DNA from: Macropodus opercularis
Taxonomy: Eukaryota > Chordata > Actinopteri > Anabantiformes > Osphronemidae
Length of the DNA: 64,000 nt
NCBI GenBank assembly: GCA_030770545.1
Contig: CM061097.1
Location: forward strand, 19,858,501 to 19,922,500
Direction of reading: 5' to 3'
Shown piece by piece: positions 34,701 through 46,693 of this stretch. Under the pieces are notes generated by a model. That model worked only from the letters and a program-made list of their open reading frames with translations, was not told the DNA's origin and did not search any database. Numbering within the stretch: the first letter of the stretch is position 1; every line of letters begins with the position of its first letter. A program made the position numbers and the translations under genes.

Positions 34701-37700
34701 CAAACGTATGGGACTGACAGACTTCCGATAGACAGCTGGCATGGAAACCCATCACAGCCGTCACTCTGGCACTGGCCAAATCCATTATATGATCACCAAG
34801 ACCAATTCACTAGGTAGCTTTTTTTACGTCTGCATTTGAAGCAGCCACGTGTGATGGACGGTTTTAGCCTCCATCCGTCTTTTTCTGATTGGCCGGGCAG
34901 TCGATACGTTCCCAGAAACCACAGCTCACCACAGGGTTGCGTCTGGCGGAGGCGCGGGTACGATGCTGGAGGAGCAGGTTCCAGATGTTTGGAAGAAACC
35001 AAACTTATTACGCTCCTCAGACAAAACACTGTCCCCTCAACACCTCTATTACGCAGAACAATCAAACCACATTTTCTTTCCTGTAATTTATTGACGCGAG
35101 ATGATGGATTGCCAGTGAAAAGCTGCCATCCATCAAGCTGGTACTGGTCTGTTTGGCTGTGGGCAACAAGCACACGACAGTATTTTTCACTGTTTAAATG
35201 AGCATGTTCATTGGCGGCAGCACAGATCATTAGTTCCCCAAAATATCCAACATGCTTTCTCAAGTCTGCTGTTCTATTTTTAGAATGTTTCTGATATACC
35301 AGGTAATTCATACAGCATATGTCTGTGATAATGTAATTGAGCAGCGGGATACACCATGTCGACTGATTTAATGAGCTGTCACACACCATGACCACACTGC
35401 GACAATTCTCCATGCTTGTCAATAGGGAATCAGACGTGTTGATTAGTTCAAACGCACATGATGTGATGTTACTGTATGTCCTGGCTTCCATTGGTCAACG
35501 ACGTGGGATCATTTCAGAGAACATTCTCCGGAGTAGCTGCTGGGAATTACTCACTAGAGATGGCTAAGAATTCAGATAGCGTCGCCTGACTGTCATAATG
35601 GCTGTTCGCAAGAATTGCTGTATCATTAACATTGAAATATCCCCAATCAGTGAGCGTAGAAAGCCCATCAGCCACAGGAGCTGAGCCCGATCCGCCTGCG
35701 TCGCTGCTTTGCCGCGCAGCAAACAACTGGTGTGGCTCTTGTCGCACCCTGTCTAATGACCCTATGCAAATGAGCTAATGGGGATTCAGCACGATACCGC
35801 TGTCCTACCTCTCGGCTTCATGGTCCATGGCTAATTGTCACAAGCCTAACAACCACCTAAATGAGCAAAATGGAATCTGGACGTGTATGTTCAGAGCAGA
35901 GGGGAGTAGTGGGAACGTTACGCAGACACGGATCGGATGCAAACGAGTGTCGTGTGATGCTGCATATTGTAATGTGCTGTTTGGTTGCGTTATTAAGCAG
36001 CCCTTTGATTCAATGCAAATCCCCGTTTGATTATTTCCGCTTCAGTGCCGTGACAAGACTTGGACTTTTTTTTTTTATCCCTCCCTAGATAACAGCCTCC
36101 CCTGCATGTTTCCAGCAGGTCCAGGTCTTTTTTGTTGTGTACTGAACCAGAACCTGTTGCTATATTCAGTTTGCAGAGCTGGTCAGCCACAATCTCTAAA
36201 GCAATAGGAGTTATTTGTATTTGTTTGCAGTCCCTGTCCCATTTTCTGGGACACTGAACCAGAACTGAACCAATATGGTCCATTGCCAGGTGCCACCCAA
36301 CGTTTTCTTTTACTTGAGAGTAATTCAATGTGGTGCTATTCATCAGGGGTTATTCTTTCTCAGATCAGTGAGATCTGCTGGAGATTTTGTCTTCACCTTA
36401 TTTCATACTTGGGAGCACAAGGAGTACCAAATGAGGATAATGTGCAATACTGCAAAAAGAATTTGTCTCACCTGGCTTATCAAGACACAGCAGGACATCG
36501 TGATCAAAATATGAATCTGGCTGGACACAGACACAGATTCTCCCTCACGGAGCCGGATCCCGGTTGTTTATCGCCAGCGCAGGAGCAACCATTTCAAAGC
36601 AACCTGACACTTACGCTGCCACAGTGACAACGACCACAACAAATGAAAGGAGCCGATGAATAAAGTCAGTTGTCTTTCTGTACTTTGCTGTGCTAATTAG
36701 CATATGATAATTAGTTATGGACAATTGCCCTCCTGGATGGTTTCATTAAAAAGTCTCACGCTGGGACCTCATTAGCACACTAATATAGGGGAAACAGTTA
36801 GACCTGTTTTGCTCTGGCGCATGGATCTCGTTTAAACTGGAGCAGGGTGATCGAGGCCTGACGCGTTCGAAGCTGCACTGCGACTGTAAAAACTGTCGCG
36901 TGATGCGTGAGATTTGCTCACCTTAACTAGTTTTAGAGGTTTGATGAATACCAGAGCATTGTGTGAAACATGTGCACAATGTTCATCTGCCCCTTATCCC
37001 CAGACATCTAATTATTCACGCTGAATTGAGTAATTGTTGCCACCTTGATAAGCAGAACCAGGAGAAGACAACAGCGTAAACACGAATGGTGCTAATTTGA
37101 AAGAAGTCAAACACAATGTCTCCAAATTCCCTGCTGCGTTTAGCACCTGTCACTGACGGAAAGGTTACTGTCGCCTGCTGCCAACTGAGCGGGAAAGAAG
37201 ACGAGTCTCTCTGGATCTTATCAGAGCAGCCCATCCAGCATGATGTTCCACTTCCCTGCCCTGTTCTCCCTTGGTCTCTGCTGAGCCTCTGACAGCTCCA
37301 GGTTGTTTCCTAGTAAACCAGAGGAAGGACGGTATAGGACCCATACTGTGAAGATAAAGACCAAGGGCCGCATCTACATTTCATGAAGTCATCTCATTCT
37401 CTCGCTCTACTCATCAGATCACACACCAGATTCAGGCTTCGTTCCTGGCATCGCTGACAAACATGTAGATGAACTCAGCTAATCCCTCTCTGCTCCCTCT
37501 CCAGCCGGATCAGGCAGAGCTACAGTGCACATATAGTTGAGTAGTGAGATGGAGACAGCGTTGGCAGGTTTTCCTAACAAGACTTGTTTCATAACAGGGA
37601 AGGGAGTCGAGGTGGCGGATGAATTATTGATATGAACTCAACGGTGACCCGCCACAGATCACGGCACCAGAGTTCACTGCTGCAAATCCGTGACAGCGCT

Positions 37701-40700
37701 CATTATAGGAGCATGCGAGCTGCGTCCCTCCGTGGCTTTGGTGTTGTCCTCACGGGGCAGCTCTTCAAATGTTATTGGGTGCCAGATGGTAAAACCACAA
37801 TATGACAGCGGGTGTTGCTGCTGGCAACCAGTGAGTTTAGTTGTGCAAATTGCTCCTTAAAATGTGAACTTGAACTTGCTATTGCACTTGTGGAGGTAAT
37901 TTCCTCTGAGATTTCAGCTACTTGAAGAAGCAACACAGTGTTCTGAAGAAATCCTCAAGTATCTTTACACAGAAAGGCAACAAATGTTGTGTGTTATTCC
38001 CTTTAATTCCACCTGTGGCTTGTCACAGCCGTTTGAAACCAAGCTGAATGTCTTACAACAACAACGCGCCCATCGCTTCCGATCCAGTCGTGAGTTTAGC
38101 TGCACCTCTAACCAACAATCACATCCTCTGTGATGAAGTGGACGCCGTCGTGTGGAGAGCTTCATTACTCAAACTAATGCAGCGGATGCACATTCACCAA
38201 AAACAGTTTGAAGTCTTGCCAACGTCTGACTGAGCAGAGCAACGTACAACAATGGAATCCGTCACATTAATTTCAGATAATTGTCAACATACATTAATTC
38301 ACCAGGACTGCACTAGCTGAATATAATTGCTCCACCTTAATTAGCATTGGATATCTTTTGTGAAGCTGGGCCGGACATGATGGAGTACAGAACGCAGAGG
38401 AGGAGGCCAGGAGCTGAACACAACAGTGATAGAAAGAACAACTCCTGCACATGGAGGAAAAGTGGTTTCCAGAGCTGCACATAATGAAATTCATGAATAA
38501 AATCCATACTCTCGCTGTGTGGGGTGTAGAGGTGAAAACACAAATGGCTATAAATGCAGAAATATAGGCAGGTATTGTTGTTTCACACTAAAAGCCCAGG
38601 GGTGCTAATCTCCCAGCACCTAAAAGAGCCAGTTCAATGTTTACATCCAGTCTAACAATTGAAGTTCAAGGCTTTGTTTAGCATTAAATGTTAAGAAGCA
38701 AAGTTCTGTTTTTTCTTTATGTTGCGCACCAATCACAACAGTCTCTGTTGCTTCCTGTCTATATTTTACGTGGGAGTACAGATATTCACACTCGCTGAAT
38801 AAGTGTAGTATTGATTTTTGGATCCAACTCACAGAATAGCTTACAGTAAAGGTTTTAACTAAAAAAAGCATATTATGCAAAATTCAAAGCGATATCTTTG
38901 ATTGCTTAAATCTAGCAAAGGTGACAAACTGTGAAGGACTGATGAGAATTAAACCATGGTTCCCGAGCTCACTAGGAAGACAAAAAACATCCTTCAACCT
39001 TGGAAAAACTTTGTCAAAATAAACCTGCATTTGCCTCATGGAGTTTTTTTTTTGTGTGAGAGTTGTAATTGACCAGCTGAGCAAATTCCATCTACTCAGG
39101 AACGAGTTAGTATAATTGCAGTTGTCAGTTGACGTTTCCCGTTTAGGCTGGTTTTCCTGTGAGATGATTAAAGGCACTGACCTGAGCCTCAGGTTCATAG
39201 TTCCACATCCACTCACTGGGATTTTAAGACAAATTCAAGTGTTTATTAAACGCTGAAGAGATTGACAAGAGTTCTGACAAACTGCGTGTGAAATTATGTT
39301 TATTGTAACTTTGTTTCAATAATGTTGTTTTCTGTGTATGCAAGAGAAGAGCAGTAGCATTTAAGACAAACATTTTACAAAACCTTGAAAACCTAACTTG
39401 TTATTTTAGGTATTATATTGACAAATGTTAGTGTGATGTAAGACATTAACACACAGTGTTGTGAGTTTGCATGTGCACACATTCCACACAGTGGAAAGCA
39501 ACGCACCTGAGCTTGGTGCTAACCTTGAAAGAAGCTACACAGCAGTTAAAACACACACAGCACCACAGTAGAGCGTCAGGTGTACTACAAGCCCCCTCAG
39601 TGCCAAATTGGACGTATTTTCCCAGTACCGTGATTTATGGCTACTGTTCTGGCCTCGTTGCTGCTTGTTGAACGGATGTCTGTAGTGAGAGTAAACAGGG
39701 TGTGAACACTAGTGGCCAGTACCAGAGTTTCTTGTGATTTGTGAGTGTGCGTTTGTTTAGGGTTGGTCAAAAAACAGTTAAATCTCAATTCATGTGTGTA
39801 TTTATTCATGTCTATGTTTTCACATCTGCCTGTGAACTATTTTTTTTTAGCTTTTGCGTGGCAGCATTGGTGCCATTACTCTCTACTTCAAAACATATAC
39901 TCATTTCTGTTTTTTTGATCAAAGTAGTTTTGGAATAGGGTTTGGATTTCCTACCCTCACTGAAAGACACTCCATTTACTTGGCAATCAAACCCACACCC
40001 CTACTAAGCCGCCTTCCTCCGGGAAGCAGGGGAGACCCGATTGCTAGTCAGACAGAGGAATCTTCAGGAAGCATCTCGATAATTAAAGTTTTATTCCCAG
40101 CCAACATCTCCCTGTGCATGAGACTTAGAAAGCACTTCTGAGGAAAGAGCTGCATTGTGATCTTCCAAATGGGCTTTTCTTGTTTGCTCAAATCCTCCTG
40201 CTCTCAGGTACTTTGGCTTTGGAGCTTAGTGGAGATGTGCCAGGACATACACCCCTCATATCTTAGCACTTTCCTTCATGACTTTTTTTTTGCTTCAAGG
40301 CATTTCAGTACTTAGATGCTGTCGACACTTTCTTCCTTCAGTTGGTGTAGTATTGTTGGCTTTAGTTTGGATTCCTTGAAAACTTATCACAGATGTGATT
40401 TGTGCAACGGCCCCTGTGTGCTTTGAAAGAGGAAGTTGATTTGATTACTTTAAAAGCACAGCTTACTCTGCACAGTACTTCTCACAGAAGCTTGCTGCAT
40501 CATACACTATGTATGTTGCTCCAACTGTATGATGTAGATAAAATCACAACCTTTCTAGTTGCTGAACTGGACCAATACATCAAATCCCAGGTGAGAGTCT
40601 CAAATTATCATACAGATTGAAGTGATTTCCGGAGTGTGATTCCTCTGATTTTCAGTACTCAGGCTGGAGCCTAGGTTGAATAGCTGCTGATCAGCAAAAA

Positions 40701-41445
40701 GGCAGCAGAGCTGCTGAAGGAGAAGGAGAAGCCCTGCAGGTTCCTGGTCTAGCACAGCCCGAATGGATTTCTTTTATTTTTAATTTTTGGTGGTCAGCAG
40801 GATATGGGCAGTGGCAGTTATGAAAAGATCACAGCTGGTCACTCACGAGATGTTTGCAGATTAGAGGCAATGAATACCCAATGAGGCCAGGGATCGCCTC
40901 AACTTTAATATTTCAGGGCAGAAAATGGGTTTTAATGATTATATTGAAATAGACAGTAAGGACTGAAATATTGTTACCTCATTCCAGCTTGTAGTTTAGC
41001 TCCTCATGTTTTTTGAGCAAAAGCAATGCCAAGATACTCGTGTTAGTGCCTTCAGGCGTGGTGTGAAGGGGAGATGTGCTTTTAATGCAGCGTATGTAAA
41101 TATGGCAGGTCAAGTTGATCACATCATTACTCTAGCATGTTAAATATTAAGGGGAAAAAGTTTGTACTGTATTTGCAGAGTATGATAATATTTAGTTATA
41201 TTCAGTTCCCGGTAGTGATTAGGTTACATGCACCAGGTCACAGTGTCCTTCTGCAGGGAAGCTGCTTCAATGGTGTCGCCTGGTTTTTATAGGGTTCACA
41301 AAAGCAAGACTGCAACAGAAACCAACAACCTGTTGTCTGAATTAGTCGTTTCATAGTATTTTCCCCTTTCTTTCGGTCGGTTGTCTGACCTTGTTTTATG
41401 ATGTAGAGTCTAATCGTGTTTTCTGCTACTGTACCATCTCTTCTG
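31766..41445. other. 9.7 kb intronic stretch, no gene recognised
   Basis: No exon or transposon is securely recognised. The longest unexplained open frame of the window lies here (34793-35491, - strand, 232 codons; see findings). A homeodomain-site cluster is at 36690-36790. Six TACTGTA/TACAGTA words are present, for example at 32970, 33010, 35470 and 38842. A somewhat CpG-richer patch occurs near 33110-33200. Confidence 0.4.
36690..36790. promoter_or_regulatory. Candidate enhancer-like element with paired TAATTAG sites
   Basis: Two TAATTAG sites (36694-36700 and 36708-36714) flank a CATATG E-box-type palindrome (36701-36706). A SOX-like ACAATTG follows at 36721-36727, with further CATTAG and CACTAATAT words to 36786. 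This spacing is typical of developmental enhancers bound by homeodomain factors, but motif matching of this sort is weak evidence on its own. Confidence 0.3.
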
Positions 41446-42430
41446 TTAACGGGTCGGTTTTGACTTAAATCAGCTGTAAAATACACTAAAAACAATTATT
41501 TATCATTCAATGTGTTTCTCACCTCTTGGTCATCTTTTTGGTTTCTTTATCCATAAACATATTGTGGGTCTATGGACCTTTATTTGTCAGCATACCCATC
41601 AATTTCAGTTTAAAAAAATGGTAAAATAAACCTAAAGAGAATCATACAAAAAATAAAAGATTGTTGTGTTACCTCATAATGTATTTGTTTTTGAATTTTA
41701 TGAATAATACTAACATCTGTGGTGTTAAGGGTCAAAATTGACCTGCATACATTTGCTTCAGTAAAAATGCAAAACAAAGAAAAGAAAGTGAAAAGCAGAA
41801 CAAGTCATAGCTTATATGACTTGTGTCCAGTATGTAATACTGGCTTGAACATCAGTGGAAGAAGCTGTACCTGTCTCTCCCAGACATCATGATGGGGGAA
41901 AGCTTGCCAGCTCTTGCTCTAGTAGAGCTCTGAGGACTCTTAATGTCATTTGGAAGGTCTGAAGTGAAATATCTCTTCCTTCTGATTCCCAGAGACCATC
42001 AGCGGCCTCATTGCAGGGTCTGTGCACTAAGAAGACAAACACCAATATAAGCATGTAGGTGCCTCATCAGTGTCTTTCCACACATCACCATGGACTTTTC
42101 TCCTTCAAGGCTTCTTGGCAAAAATGACTCTTTTTAGTGACAATGGCATAAATGGCTCAAACATGTCTTGATGTCACTGACTCTGATCAGAGCAAACCTA
42201 GTGATGAAGGAGTAACTTCTGCACCGGCGAACCCCTCATCAGACTTATCACAAGTGTCTTCTGAATGAAACTCCGTGTTGTCTTCCTCCTCAGAAACCTG
42301 CTGATCCACACCGCTTTGTTTCTCCTCCGTGTTTTCTGCCTCCAAAAATAGTTTCCAGAACTTGGCTCACTGAAACATTTTTGCCTGCTGCAAAGTGCAA
42401 AGTTTTGGCTCAAATCTTTGCTTTACAATG
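41446..42430 (-). mobile_element. Possible piggyBac-like DNA transposon remnant
   Basis: Two TTAA tetramers are each followed by a GGGTC...TTGAC block: TTAACGGGTCGGTTTTGAC at 41446-41464 and TTAAGGGTCAAAATTGACC at 41725-41743. Similar TTAA-plus-GGGTCAAAATTGACCC ends are frequent in fish piggyBac-like elements. To the right, on the - strand, is an acidic stretch reading VSEEEDNTEFHSEDTCDKSD (about 42230-42290), as expected near the N-terminus of such transposases. No catalytic Asp motifs are recognised and the span is too short for a full transposase, so this would be a deleted copy. The call is from memory of end motifs and is uncertain. Confidence 0.33.
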
Positions 42431-45400
42431 TTATTTTTAGAACTAGGTAGAAAACAACAACACAAAGGTCATAATTTCAATAAAAGAAAATTACTGAGGA
42501 AACATTTTTTTGAAATAGAGGTTACCTTGATGCCATAAACTAAATTATATGTTTTTTCTGTGCATTTAAAAATGAGATAACACAAGAGGAAGGATAAACG
42601 GTTGGCGTTATCAACCAATGAAGGGCTTGTTTTTGGGCACGTCCTAGGATTTCTCTGCAGGAGTCCAGGGAAAAACCTGTTTTACAGCGTTGTTACTGCT
42701 GCACGGTATCTCAAGGTATTTGACATTGTGGGATTTGAATAACAGAGTAACCTGAAACGTTGTCTCTGCTATTTATGCATGCTGAGTGCATTCACTGTTT
42801 AGTAAAGAGTTCTCTGAGGAAACCGGTCCTTTAACCCCACAAATGTCAGCACTGGACTCTCTCCGCAGTGTGAACATGTTCCAGTTAATTGAATCCGATA
42901 CCAAGTCTATCATCGTGTACAGTAAAGTCACTTTAGCTAACCTTGACATGGAAGCTATTGCTCAGGATTTCTCCCGGTGGAATTAGTCGGCTACTGGATG
43001 TCCTTTTGTCCCTGCAGTGATCATTTAATGTTGAATGAAACTGTGACAATATTTTGACATTCATCTGTGTGTCTGTAATCACTGCTGAATCAATAACTCA
43101 GCAGTTATCGTTTCATTCAGTGCCTACTCCGTGGAGAGTCAGTCTCAACTTGCAACATCAGTCTTTACTCAGATCTCAGGACCCTATTCACTGACCTTGG
43201 TGACAAAAAACGTGCCTATGAATCTGGAATTGGGGAGTTAGTCCATCCAGGTTGGATTCTAAGTCTTTGCGTCGCCATGACCACCTCCTCCCTCGCTTCT
43301 CCCTTTTCCTCTTTACTCTGATGGCCGTCCAGCTCTGCAGCTGCTCGGCTCCCCAAAGACAGTGTAGAGGCCAAGTCAGAGGCAGCAATTAAACGGCCAT
43401 GCTTGGTTTATTTATTTTCTGCAGACATTACAGCAGGCGTCCTTCAGATTTTTCTATCCTCTATGCTAATTCCCCTGACCATAATTCAGATGATGCGTGT
43501 AAAATATCCCCCTCAACCATTTTCCCCTACCATCCTAAAAGTGAGAGCAGTCATGCAGGGGCAACATGTTGGCTTGTTTTGCCCAGGCTGAACAAGCAGC
43601 AGAAGGGTATTTTCCTAGACACGGCGCCTATTGGACATGATTTACATAACGTCTTGCCAAGAAACCAACGACAAAAGCCCGGGCTTGAATCGGAACAATT
43701 TCTCAACACAGATTAAGTGCTCTCCATTTTGGTGCCATCTTCATTCCCACTTGTCATGTATTGTTGAACAGAGGGATGGCTCTCGTGCCCTCGGTGCAGC
43801 GAGGCTTTTGGCTTGCTTTGCCCCAGTCTACGCTCTTCCATCGCGGCATTATTTACTCCCAGTTAATTCCCACTGCTGTGTAAATGTTTCCATGCCAGTC
43901 ATCTTTCTGTATGTTCGACCTGATTATGACCTGGATAAGAATAACACATAATAATCAAACGAAACATTTGTGTTACAAAGACATTTCTCTTACCTCCATC
44001 CCTGTAAGAGCTACAATGAAGACATTGTACTAAATATAAATGCTCGGGGACTGGTGGGGGTGGAATGCTTCTGTCAGCCAATTCATGAAGGTCCTCTTGG
44101 CTACAGCCTCTTTCTTTAAATTATGTCTTGCCTTGTTACATATGCACATAATTAATCCTTCTTTCTCAGCGCTGGTTCCACTTGCCCAAGGTAGCTGGAT
44201 TTTTTAAATCCTCCCAAACCCAGACATTTCACTCCTGACATCCGTGACAGCCTTTTCTATTGCATATTCTCCTCAAACAGGAAATACACAACCATCTCGT
44301 CTGCACTGTTCTAGGGTCTATTCCTAATGCTGTTAATCTCCCTCTTAGATAGAATGTGAACATATTCGTCTTCTATTCGTTTCTCTGCGCTGGAGAGCGG
44401 ATTTGGCCTTTCAAGTTATGAATGAAATACTCCTGGGAGTTAGTGAGTCAGCACTTTCAGTTTTAGACATTTAATGCATGATTTAGTGGGCGTCTCAGTA
44501 GCCTAGAGACGGTGATGACCGGCGCTTTCATTCATCAGCTTAACGTTTGACAGCCAGACAGCTCATTTAAGTGTCAACTAGTCTTACATGTGTACACTAT
44601 AACCTGCTGAGTCCACGGCTCCTTGATCTGAATATGCTTTGCAGGGTGTTTACTTTGGAAGTCACATTTAAGGGCCCGTTGCCTTCCTTTTATGTTAATG
44701 GTGAGAATGATGATAATAATATCTTTAATATTTGAAATGGCAGTTGCCGCTGGGACAACCGCAAGTGGCTACCTAATTAAACATGCTGCTTCTAGGCACC
44801 TCATTTGGTACCTTTGACAAAGTTAGATAGGAGTGTGTCAAGTGGAAATGAAATAGAGAATTGCTCATTAAAAGTGAACCCAGTCAGAGGGAACATAACT
44901 ACAACATAACTAATTTACTTGAGGACTTAATGGAGGACTTAATCATGCAGCTCTACCCACACGGATGTTCCATGGGCGCCTTTTATCAGCTGTGCTGAAT
45001 CTGCAGGGCTGAGAAAACTGAATAAACCACTTTTGCTGCATTTGGCACAAAAAAAGGTTTTCACCCAACAACACGGACTTTAACACTTCTTTAGCCCTAT
45101 CTGTGCAGATTTAAGACACGGTAGAGAGGAGAGAAAAGAACATGAAGGAAACCAGAGCACATTTAATTACTCTGGGCATCCATGTGGTGTAATAGCTGCC
45201 TGCTGTTCAAACAACCAGCAGAGCCTCTTCAGCCTCCCCACAATGAAAGCTGCTGATGCTGCAGCTTTACTCCCATCTTATAGTCTCTGCCCTCAATCTC
45301 TTTTGATCAGGAGCTTCAGAGAAAACTTGCAAAGTTCTGCATTTTTTCAGCCTATAGAAAGAAAGCAAAGCCCAGTATATGGCAAGAAACATTGACAGTA

Positions 45401-46259
45401 CAGTAACTGGCCGGGAAGGAAAAATGCCAGGAAGCAGAGAAAGGAAATGTTGAATACTGTACATTAAGTAGATCTTTTTTTGTAGTGGTTGTCTAATTGT
45501 AATGGTCTTTATGATGTTTTAGAACATTTCGATAACCAGAAATAAGGGTGTGCTTTGTGTGGCCACTCCTCATTTATTCACTCCAGTACTCTCCATTCAG
45601 TCTAACAGATACCTAATGGTAGGACGAGCCTCCTCTCTTCTGCATGGGAAGTTGCAAAAAAGCCCTGTTTAAGGTGTTTGCCCTTGAGAAGACTTTGGCT
45701 CACGGTGGTCAGGAACATTCAAGTAGCCGTTCAAAGTCAATTGAGTTTCCACCAAAGACTTAGGCGAGTCCTGCTCCCAGCTCAATCTCCAAGGCTATTT
45801 TTATCCATCCGACTGACAGATCAAGTGGCACCGATCAGCGCACCTGCTTCTCTGTGCTGAAGGGAAGAGGGAGCAAAAACTGGAGCTCATACATCAATGT
45901 GTCACTGGCCAGGACTGTCCAGCAGGCCCTTGAGAGCAAGCTCCCATGCTACGTGTGACCGGAAACCCATCCAAGAGCCCGTATCCAAACTGGACTGGCC
46001 TCATTGCCATTTAGAAAAGAAACTTCTCTGAACTCGAAGGTGAAAAGCCTGTTAAGTGCCAGTGTGCACTGACCTTATTTAATAATGAGTTTTGAGAAAG
46101 TGAAAAACAAGCAGCCCAAGCGACAGTTTCCATCCTGTAAAGCTCCTAAAACTAGAACCTTGCCCCTCAAATCTCTGCTGGTCATTTTCCATCTACGTCA
46201 GGTTGCCAAGAGATTCGGAATCGCAAGTTCCCATGTTTTCATTTGCTTGTAAAATTGCT
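42431..46259. other. 3.8 kb intronic stretch, no gene recognised
   Basis: No exon, RNA gene or transposon is recognised. AT-rich, TAAT-containing stretches occur around 44440-44900. Three TACTGTA/TACAGTA words are present (42918, 45399 and 45455). Confidence 0.4.
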
Positions 46260-46308
46260 TGTACTAGAGATTGTTGTCTCTAGTACACTGACAGGAGCCC
46301 GTCAGTGT
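46260..46308. repeat. Two overlapping perfect hairpins
   Basis: The first hairpin has 11-base arms (46260-46270 and 46277-46287) that are exact reverse complements around the loop TTGTTG. The second has 8-base arms ACACTGAC (46285-46292) and GTCAGTGT (46301-46308) around the loop AGGAGCCC. The two share three bases, so they would compete or stack. The arms are too short for a microRNA precursor. The function is unknown. Confidence 0.75.
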
Positions 46309-46661
46309 CAGGCAAGACGAGGGCCTTAGCTGTAGCTGTTGACCTTAGTGGCCATTTCTGACGCGTGGCTATGGCTGTGCGATGGTTCTGATGAAAATAC
46401 TTCTGACTCCAGGTACAGAGATAGGAGACATCCAGAGGGTTTGTCGCTGCGGGTTGTTTGTTTGTTTGCTTGTTTGCGCCATAGTGTAGGCCGTGTGTCA
46501 CATGGGTTAGTGTTTTGGTATTGTAATGAAACTGTGAGTAATCTGTCAGACGACTCATATATCATTGAAGTCACTAATGCCCTCTTTCTTCTCCTTTTAT
46601 TGGGCTCTGCACACTGAATCTGATGATTCATCAATAAGGTGAGTAATTCTTGCTTTATATA

Positions 46662-46693
46662 GCTGTTGTTGTTGTTGCTGTTGCTGCTGCTGC
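46662..46693 (+). repeat. GTT/GCT trinucleotide microsatellite
   Basis: About ten trinucleotide units change from GTT to GCT along the run. It explains the long antisense open frame at 46326-46754, whose Asn/Ser run is only a translation of this repeat. Confidence 0.8.

Noticed and set aside
46260..46308. MicroRNA precursor
   Set aside because: The arms are 11 and 8 bp, far below the stem of about 22-30 bp needed for a pre-miRNA, and no known miRNA seed context was recognised.
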